Assembly (NCBI RefSeq): GCF_012971725.1 | Contig: NZ_CP048833.1 | Location: forward strand, 4,836,001 to 4,900,000 | Origin: Pseudomonas multiresinivorans | GTDB taxonomy: Bacteria; Pseudomonadota; Gammaproteobacteria; Pseudomonadales; Pseudomonadaceae | DNA length: 64,000 nucleotides | Direction of reading: 5' to 3' | In this document: in pieces, positions 60,235-64,000 of the stretch | Position numbering within the stretch: position 1 is the first letter of the stretch | How the letters are laid out: each line of letters begins with the position of its first letter | Program-made: the position numbers and the translations under genes | Notes under the pieces: generated by a model | Seen by the model: only the letters and a program-made list of their open reading frames with translations | What the model was told of the DNA's origin: nothing | Databases searched by the model: none

Positions 60235-60907
60235 GGAACTCAAAGACCGCATCAAGGGGCGCCTGCGCGACATGAAGCTCACTCAGTCTGAGCTGGCTAC
60301 GCGCGTGGGCGTTTCGAAAGGAACCGTCACCTTCTGGCTGAACGGCACGAACATGATCAAGGGCGAAAATCTCATGGCTGTCGCTCGTGAGTTGCAGTGC
60401 TCGCCAGAATGGTTGCTATCAGGGAAGGGTCAGCCTGGCGAGCCTGGCTCGCACTCCAACGTCAGGCCTGCGCGCACTCCATACAGGGAAGCTAAGGGGT
60501 ATCCGTTGATCAGCTGGATCATTGCGGGTGAATGGGCTGAAAGCTGCGACAACTTCCAGCCAGGAGATGCAGAGGAATGGTTTACCTCGGAAGCCAATGC
60601 AGGGCCAAAGGGGTACTGGCTTGAGGTTGAGGGTGACTCAATGATTGCCCCACCAGGAAGCGGATACAGCTTCACGCCTGGCACGCTCATTCTCGTGCGC
60701 CCCGAGGGATTCGATTTGGTCAGCGGAAAGCTTTACGTCGCCAAAATGCTGGATACCGACGAAACGACGTTTAAGGTCTACATCAGGGATTTTGGTGCTA
60801 GCTATCTTAAGCCGCTGAACCCCGCTTTCCGCACCCTTGAGATCAATGACAACGTGCAGATCATTGGTCGAGTTGTCGATGCGAGGCCGCCGCGCTCGGT
60901 ATTTTAA
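60233..60907 (+). CDS. cI: CI-type repressor with S24 autocleavage domain
   Basis: 224 residues. N-terminal HTH (LTQSELATRVGVSKGTVTFWLNG) binds the TGTTTAG operators. C-terminal LexA/CI protease: cleavage site Ala98-Gly99 (IIAGEW), Ser136 (EGDSM) and Lys171 (GKLYVAK). All residues for RecA-stimulated self-cleavage are present, so the prophage should be SOS-inducible if otherwise intact. ATG 60233 is used; no good ribosome site precedes it and the start overlaps an operator. Confidence 0.93.
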   Translation: MELKDRIKGRLRDMKLTQSELATRVGVSKGTVTFWLNGTNMIKGENLMAVARELQCSPEWLLSGKGQPGEPGSHSNVRPARTPYREAKGYPLISWIIAGEWAESCDNFQPGDAEEWFTSEANAGPKGYWLEVEGDSMIAPPGSGYSFTPGTLILVRPEGFDLVSGKLYVAKMLDTDETTFKVYIRDFGASYLKPLNPAFRTLEINDNVQIIGRVVDARPPRSVF

Positions 60908-60933
60908 GGTACACGGCAGGAAACGGAGAGCCT

Positions 60934-61440
60934 ATGAACTGGTTGATTCAGCTTGGTCACATTGTTGGGGTTGCCGCAGCATGGATGGCACTAGGAGCCA
61001 TGGCTCTAATCTTTAGGACAAAGATTGCCAAAAGGATGGATGAAGCCGAAGCACAAGACATAGTTATCTCCCTCGGTCTTAGCTATGAAGAACTCGACAA
61101 TCCTGAAAATAAGGGTCTGCTCCTACGCACGGTGCAGGCACGCAATAGCACGGACTTACTTGCCAATCGGCTGTCAGATGCAGCTGGAACCATCTCTACA
61201 TTTGTCGGATATGCCATGATGGCCGTATATCTTGCGATAGCTATTTGGGTCGTCTGGCTCTGCTGGGAGGAGCGGAAAGTCGATCTTGTTCTGCTCTGGT
61301 GCATCCCTGCCCTGATGGTACTGGAGGTCCTTGCGATGGCGATTTTCTCTCTGACTGTTCGCCTCCTTACAGGGAAGCTTCCTGGACAAGCTAAGGCGGT
61401 GAGAAAAGAGCTTTCTAAGCAGATGCTCCAGCCCTCATAG
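60934..61440 (+). CDS. membrane protein co-transcribed with cI (candidate superinfection-exclusion)
   Basis: 168 residues with three to four membrane helices (residues about 5-27, 87-110, 117-142) and a cytoplasmic loop AQDIVISLGLSYEELDNPENKGLLLRTVQARN between the first two. It follows cI by 26 bases with ACGGAGAG as ribosome site and ends at a terminator, so it is expressed in the lysogen. This place is typical for superinfection-exclusion or host-conversion proteins. No family recognised. Confidence 0.7.
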   Translation: MNWLIQLGHIVGVAAAWMALGAMALIFRTKIAKRMDEAEAQDIVISLGLSYEELDNPENKGLLLRTVQARNSTDLLANRLSDAAGTISTFVGYAMMAVYLAIAIWVVWLCWEERKVDLVLLWCIPALMVLEVLAMAIFSLTVRLLTGKLPGQAKAVRKELSKQMLQPS

Positions 61441-61459
61441 GATTTTTACCCACGAAGAG

Positions 61460-61482
61460 GCCCGCCTAGCGCGGGCTTTTTT
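61460..61482 (+). terminator. terminator of the lysogenic cI transcript
   Basis: GCCCGC-CTAGC-GCGGGC then TTTTTT, 20 bases past the membrane-protein stop. Confidence 0.9.
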
Positions 61483-61500
61483 GTGTCTGCTCGCCAGCGT

Positions 61501-61553
61501 TGTTTAGATTTCTAAAAATAGTGCTTGACGCCTTTTGTTTAGTTTTCTAAATT
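61501..61553 (+). promoter_or_regulatory. second early promoter (PL) with two operators
   Basis: TTGACG at 61525, exactly 17 bases, TAAATT at 61548. Operator TGTTTAG-ATTT-CTAAAAA at 61501-61518 lies upstream and TGTTTAG-TTTT-CTAAATT at 61536-61553 covers spacer and -10, the same geometry as at PR. The first repeats directly follow the cI terminator. Confidence 0.82.
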
Positions 61554-61559
61554 CTGTTC

Positions 61560-61800
61560 ACACCACCCGAAACGGTGGAGGCCCTGAAAAGGGAACACGG
61601 CTGGTGAAGCCACCAGATAGCACGGAGTCAGCGAAGTGACTCCCCGGCCCCGAAGAGGGATCGACCGGCTCTGGAAGACAGAGAGTTCTTTGACATGCAG
61701 TAGACGCCGCGCAAGACGCCAGATTGCTGAGCGCGGCTGAGGCGCCGCAGTACGCGGCGCTTTCCAGGACCTCTAGAAACGGAGGTCGTGGAAAGCGGAG
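61560..61800 (+). ncRNA. highly structured 5' leader of the early operon
   Basis: About 235 nt between the PL start (near 61560) and the first gene, with no open frame of note, folds into successive hairpins: 61563-61578 (CCACC-CGAAAC-GGTGG), 61582-61593 (CCCT-GAAA-AGGG), 61601-61616 (CTGGTG-AAGC-CACCAG), 61624-61643 (GGAGTCA-GCGAAG-TGACTCC), 61644-61668 (CCGG with inner CCC-CGAAGA-GGG), 61669-61683 (CTCTG-GAAGA-CAGAG). After a boxA-like GTTCTTTGACA (61685) come 61706-61737 (7 bp), 61742-61760 (GCGCCGC-AGTAC-GCGGCGC) and 61760-61795 (13 bp with one G-G). The last one ends right before the GGAGG. Two early hairpins carry lambda boxB-like loops (GAAA, GAAGA). A cis-acting antitermination or other regulatory RNA is the best guess. 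Confidence 0.6.
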
Positions 61801-61806
61801 GCCTAC

Positions 61807-62313
61807 ATGCAAGAACAGTTGACGCAGGAACGGCTCATGAAGCTGCTGCAGTACGACAAAGCCACTGGCGAATTTACGTGGCTGGTTCGCAAAGGATCAC
61901 GCGCTGAAAAGGGTGCAGTTGCTGGAAGCGACGACGGACAAGGGTACATACACATCGCAATCGACGGCACATACCACCGGGCTCACAGACTTGCGTGGCT
62001 GTACTGCCACGGGAGATGGCCAGATGGGCAGGTCGATCACCTTAACCACAGGCGCGATGACAACAGGCTTTCAAACCTGCGCGAGGTAAGTCATTCCGAG
62101 AACCAACGGAATGCTAGTCGTTGCCGGAACAACACATCCGGTGAGCATGGCATCAGTTACGAATCAGGTCGGCAGAGATGGCGCGTACAAGTGTCAGCAC
62201 TAGGAACTGGTCGCCGAAAGCACGTTGGTTACTTTTCCACGATGCACGAGGCCATTGCTGCGCGTGACGCCGCATACGCCCTGAACGGCTATCACGCCAA
62301 CCACGGCAAGTAG
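61807..62313 (+). CDS. HNH endonuclease with AP2-type DNA-binding domain
   Basis: 168 residues. HNH core AHRLAWLYCHGRWPDGQVDHLNHRRDDNRLSNLREVSHSENQRN (His pair and Asn of the beta-beta-alpha metal site), preceded by a beta domain FTWLVRKGSRAEKGAVAG and followed by an AP2-like domain (SGEHGISYESGRQRWRVQVSALGTGRRKHVGYFSTMHEAIAARDAAY). Homing-type endonuclease layout, common as free-standing phage genes. First gene after the structured leader, with GCGGAGG before its ATG. Confidence 0.88.
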   Translation: MQEQLTQERLMKLLQYDKATGEFTWLVRKGSRAEKGAVAGSDDGQGYIHIAIDGTYHRAHRLAWLYCHGRWPDGQVDHLNHRRDDNRLSNLREVSHSENQRNASRCRNNTSGEHGISYESGRQRWRVQVSALGTGRRKHVGYFSTMHEAIAARDAAYALNGYHANHGK

Positions 62314-62344
62314 CCCCCATGGCTCCGCCAATCAGGAGAAAGAG

Positions 62345-62515
62345 ATGGACGAAACCGAAGTAATCCGCAGCGAGTTCGAAAGCGTTGAGAAAAAAGTCTT
62401 CCCGCTGGCCAGATTGTCGACCGGCAAGTACCTCGACGAAGACACTCAGAAGCGGTGGGAACTCTTCCAGTTCGCATGGCATCGCGCGCTTCAGTTCGCA
62501 GCAATCCCCGACTAA
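62345..62515 (+). CDS. small phage protein (56 aa)
   Basis: Opens MDETEVIRSEFESVEKKVF and ends FAWHRALQFAAIPD. AGGAGAAAG is 2-10 bases before the ATG. Helical, acidic; no family. Same-strand early operon. Confidence 0.72.
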   Translation: MDETEVIRSEFESVEKKVFPLARLSTGKYLDEDTQKRWELFQFAWHRALQFAAIPD

Positions 62516-62526
62516 CAGGTGGCCAC

Positions 62527-62796
62527 ATGAGTAAGCACACTCCCGGACCTTGGATGGTCGACGATAGCGAATACCTCGCAGAGGGCGGTGGTCTTTGCGT
62601 AATGCAGGGCAATGACTGCATAGCAGTGGTTGGCGATTTCAATCCGTCTCACCCAATAGACGCCAACGCCCGCCTGATAGCGGCGGCGCCGGAGCTGCTG
62701 GAGGCTCTTCAAGCAGTCATCGACCACGGCGTCATGACTGGAGATGAATGGGTCGCAGAGAAAGCCATGGCGGCAATCGCCAGGGCCTCCGCCTAA
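62527..62796 (+). CDS. conserved small phage early protein
   Basis: 89 residues: SKHTPGPWMVDDSEYLAEGGGLCVMQGN and ANARLIAAAPELLEALQAVIDHG are stretches shared by many small temperate-phage early proteins. Function unknown. Starts 11 bases after the previous gene. Confidence 0.8.
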   Translation: MSKHTPGPWMVDDSEYLAEGGGLCVMQGNDCIAVVGDFNPSHPIDANARLIAAAPELLEALQAVIDHGVMTGDEWVAEKAMAAIARASA

Positions 62797-62829
62797 CGCG
62801 CCCTTGCGCATACACACCCTGGAGGCGAG

Positions 62830-63072
62830 ATGAGCGAACGACTTGAAGCTCTGAAGTCTGGCAAGAACTACGAATTTGCGTACAACGCAAACCCGCGCTG
62901 CCCTCACTGTGGTGCTTTCCTGAACAGGGAAAAGACCGAAGAACTCGGCCTGTTCCATGGCGGAACGCACGAGGCAATGTGTGGCTCATGTAGCCGAGGA
63001 TTCATTGTCGAGACGTTTGTAGAAACGACCGTCAAATACAGCTTCAGCACCGATGATCAATACGAGAACTGA
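62830..63072 (+). CDS. small zinc-ribbon phage protein
   Basis: 80 residues with CPHCGAF near residue 24 and CGSCSRGF near residue 51, a two-knuckle zinc ribbon. CTGGAGG precedes its ATG. Unknown function. Confidence 0.75.
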   Translation: MSERLEALKSGKNYEFAYNANPRCPHCGAFLNREKTEELGLFHGGTHEAMCGSCSRGFIVETFVETTVKYSFSTDDQYEN

Positions 63073-63100
63073 CTTCCCCGGCAAGGACGCCACCCTTCAA

Positions 63101-63244
63101 TGGGGATGATGCGCAGGCCTGCCAAGGCGGCCACGGTCAGATTCGGCGAGTGCTGTCATCTCCTACGGCATGACGCTGCTCTGCTACGGAGTATCCACTG
63201 CGCGCCGGTCTAGCGAGCCGGCCATCCCCACCCTACCCCTCTTA
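63101..63244 (+). ncRNA. candidate structured RNA in the early operon
   Basis: A 258-base gap without a supported gene. TGGGGATG (63101-63108) pairs with CATCCCCA (63223-63230). TGCGCAG (63110-63116) pairs with CTGCGCG (63198-63204). CCGG...CCGG (63205-63221) forms a hairpin, and GTCAT...ATGAC an inner one. A terminator follows at 63245. The closed shape plus terminator suggests a discrete RNA or a 3' element of the upstream transcript. A 35-codon frame at 63106 exists but has no good ribosome site. Confidence 0.4.
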
Positions 63245-63268
63245 GCCCGGCAAGTCCGGGCATTTTTT
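63245..63268 (+). terminator. intrinsic terminator inside the early operon
   Basis: GCCCGG-CAAGT-CCGGGC-A-TTTTTT. Downstream early genes need antitermination, readthrough or another promoter. Confidence 0.88.
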
Positions 63269-63330
63269 CGCCTGTATGACGACAGCGAGACAGGACGCTG
63301 CCGCATGCACGCGACCACGAGGTCATAGAC

Positions 63331-63555
63331 ATGAACGAAATGTACCTAAACGACGGAGACGCAACCTTGGTCGGAAGCTTCACCAAGGTTTGCTGGGATC
63401 GCGATAACGGGCAGCGCTACCAGTTCGGATTCAAGCCTAACCGTGGAAAGAAGTTTGTCGTGATGCTGCTTGGCGAGGCTGACAAGACCGCCGAAGACTT
63501 CGACCTTGAGGCCGCGCTAAATCGCCTTGGATTTTACCGGAGGGAGCAGCCATGA
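63331..63555 (+). CDS. small phage early protein
   Basis: 74 residues: TLVGSFTKVCWDRDNGQRYQFGFKPNRGKKFVVMLLGEADKTAEDFDLEAALNRLGF. Beta-rich then helical. ATGA overlap with the next gene. No family recognised. Confidence 0.75.
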   Translation: MNEMYLNDGDATLVGSFTKVCWDRDNGQRYQFGFKPNRGKKFVVMLLGEADKTAEDFDLEAALNRLGFYRREQP

Positions 63556-63944
63556 CCGCCATCCGCAAGCTGCAGGAAGCGTATGACGCTTTGGTGCCTG
63601 ACGACTCGCCTACCTGGGCCGAGAGTTCGGAGTGGGCGAACATCCACTACGCCGCAGTCGACGACCTGATCAAGCGCGGCTTCGTGCGCTTCAACGGCAG
63701 GAAGCTGATCGAAGCTGACGTGCTTTGCATCAAGGTGCAGGACGCCGCTGAGAAGGCCATCAAGCAGGACCACGAGTGCAACCTGGGCCAGTTGTTGGTC
63801 GCGCTCAAGGCGTGCAACTACGACGAAGCCAGACGCCTCGCTGACCTCTTCCTCAGCAAGGACAAAATCCGCGATCTGGCCGGCGATCTGGTCAACGCGA
63901 AGGAAGACGAAATCTACCGGCTGTATGTGCAGGAGGCGGCATGA
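63552..63944 (+). CDS. phage early protein
   Basis: 130 residues, mostly helical (AIRKLQEAYDALVPDDSPTWAESSEWANIHYAAVDDLIKRGF, then ALKACNYDEARRLADLFLSKDKIRDLAGDL). Unknown function. Overlaps the next gene start by ATGA; GGAGG-type sites precede both. Confidence 0.75.
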   Translation: MTAIRKLQEAYDALVPDDSPTWAESSEWANIHYAAVDDLIKRGFVRFNGRKLIEADVLCIKVQDAAEKAIKQDHECNLGQLLVALKACNYDEARRLADLFLSKDKIRDLAGDLVNAKEDEIYRLYVQEAA

Positions 63945-64000
63945 GCTACTTCATCGAAACCGATCTGCCAATACCCGATGCAAACGGTGACGGGCAAGGA
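63941..64000 (+). CDS. start of a further early phage gene (cut by the window edge)
   Basis: Twenty codons are visible (MSYFIETDLPIPDANGDGQG). ATG overlaps the previous stop and follows AGGAGGCGGC. Too short to classify. Confidence 0.6.
   Translation, partial: MSYFIETDLPIPDANGDGQG

Larger units (their letters stand above)
32970..64000. mobile_element. temperate P22/F116-like podovirus prophage (one end missing)
   Basis: From about 32970 to the window edge the gene content is a contiguous phage genome: immunity region, replication, nin-like, Q, terminase, portal, scaffold, capsid, short-tail proteins, ejection proteins, lysis. Late genes run leftwards towards the host junction. No contractile or long-tail genes (tape measure, sheath) are present. 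No integrase or excisionase is seen, so these should lie right of 64000 in the plus-strand early operon. Gene order resembles P22, and the capsid type and host suggest F116-like Pseudomonas phages. Confidence 0.95.

Noticed and set aside
61501..61800. CRISPR array
   Set aside because: The repeated elements are dissimilar hairpins without constant repeat length or spacers.
63106..63213. 35-codon frame MMRRPAKAATVRFGECC...
   Set aside because: No convincing ribosome site, Arg/Ala-rich, and the region has stronger RNA-like pairing than coding character.

Overview
The window is from a high-GC Pseudomonas chromosome. Roughly the first 33 kb is host DNA and the remaining 31 kb is most of a temperate-phage genome that runs off the right edge. 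The host genes are recognisable orthologues of Pseudomonas aeruginosa loci, but they come in blocks joined differently from my memory of strain PAO1 (PA3218-3221, PA3337-3344, PA1440-1433 in reverse, PA3454-3459). A Pseudomonas close to but distinct from P. aeruginosa is therefore likely, for example the nitroreducens/citronellolis side of the group. Typical Pseudomonas intergenic REP pairs and other repeats support this.

Host layout. At 0.2-4.6 kb there is a small conserved gene, a plcP-agt lipid-remodelling operon with a PhoB box, a divergent AraC regulator, csaA and an EamA permease. At 4.9-8.6 kb are hldD, a SelW-like protein and the self-secreting phospholipase PlpD. At 8.8-16.8 kb are a FimV-like LysM protein, a MarR regulator, a DUF2804 protein, an HsbD-like diguanylate cyclase, a small lipoprotein and recQ. 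At 17-24.6 kb are a YecA protein, a DUF454 protein and a MexMN-type efflux pump with its two-component system. At 24.8-27.5 kb is lapG-lapD, the c-di-GMP-controlled periplasmic protease switch. At 27.5-32.8 kb are an elaborate folded repeat, polyphosphate:AMP phosphotransferase, mnmC, a TauE/SafE permease and a second MarR regulator.

Phage layout. Host sequence stops inside the first codons of an MCGIAG-type glutamine amidotransferase gene (probably the N-acetylglutaminylglutamine synthase), next to tandem AAGTGGTAC repeats, so this looks like one prophage end (attL). From 33 to 60 kb almost everything is on the minus strand. Read in transcription order from the immunity region, the genes are: cro, two small ribbon-helix-helix-like proteins, O-like and DnaC-like replication proteins, a nin-like cassette of small overlapping genes (NinB, HNH and zinc-ribbon proteins, a PDDEXK nuclease, an HTH-metallophosphoesterase), a Q antiterminator, a late promoter plus terminator, a holin-like gene, terminase, portal, scaffold, SU10-type capsid, P22-gp4-like and gp10-like tail proteins, four Ala/Gly-rich ejection-type proteins, tail fibre, lysozyme, 3TM holin and tail-associated proteins. 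Organisation is that of a short-tailed, P22/F116-like phage. Two genes in the late region run on the opposite strand and look like morons: a secreted SGNH hydrolase and a tiny membrane protein.

On the plus strand, cI and a membrane-protein gene of possible exclusion function end at a terminator. Next comes a second CI-type promoter carrying the same operators as the cro promoter (TGTTTAG-N4-CTAAACA). It drives an early operon that begins with an unusual leader of about 235 nt packed with at least nine hairpins, several with purine GAA-type loops, plus a boxA-like motif. I consider this leader the most interesting object in the window: a candidate cis-acting antitermination or other regulatory RNA. 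A second candidate structured RNA ending in a terminator lies at 63.1-63.27 kb in the same operon.
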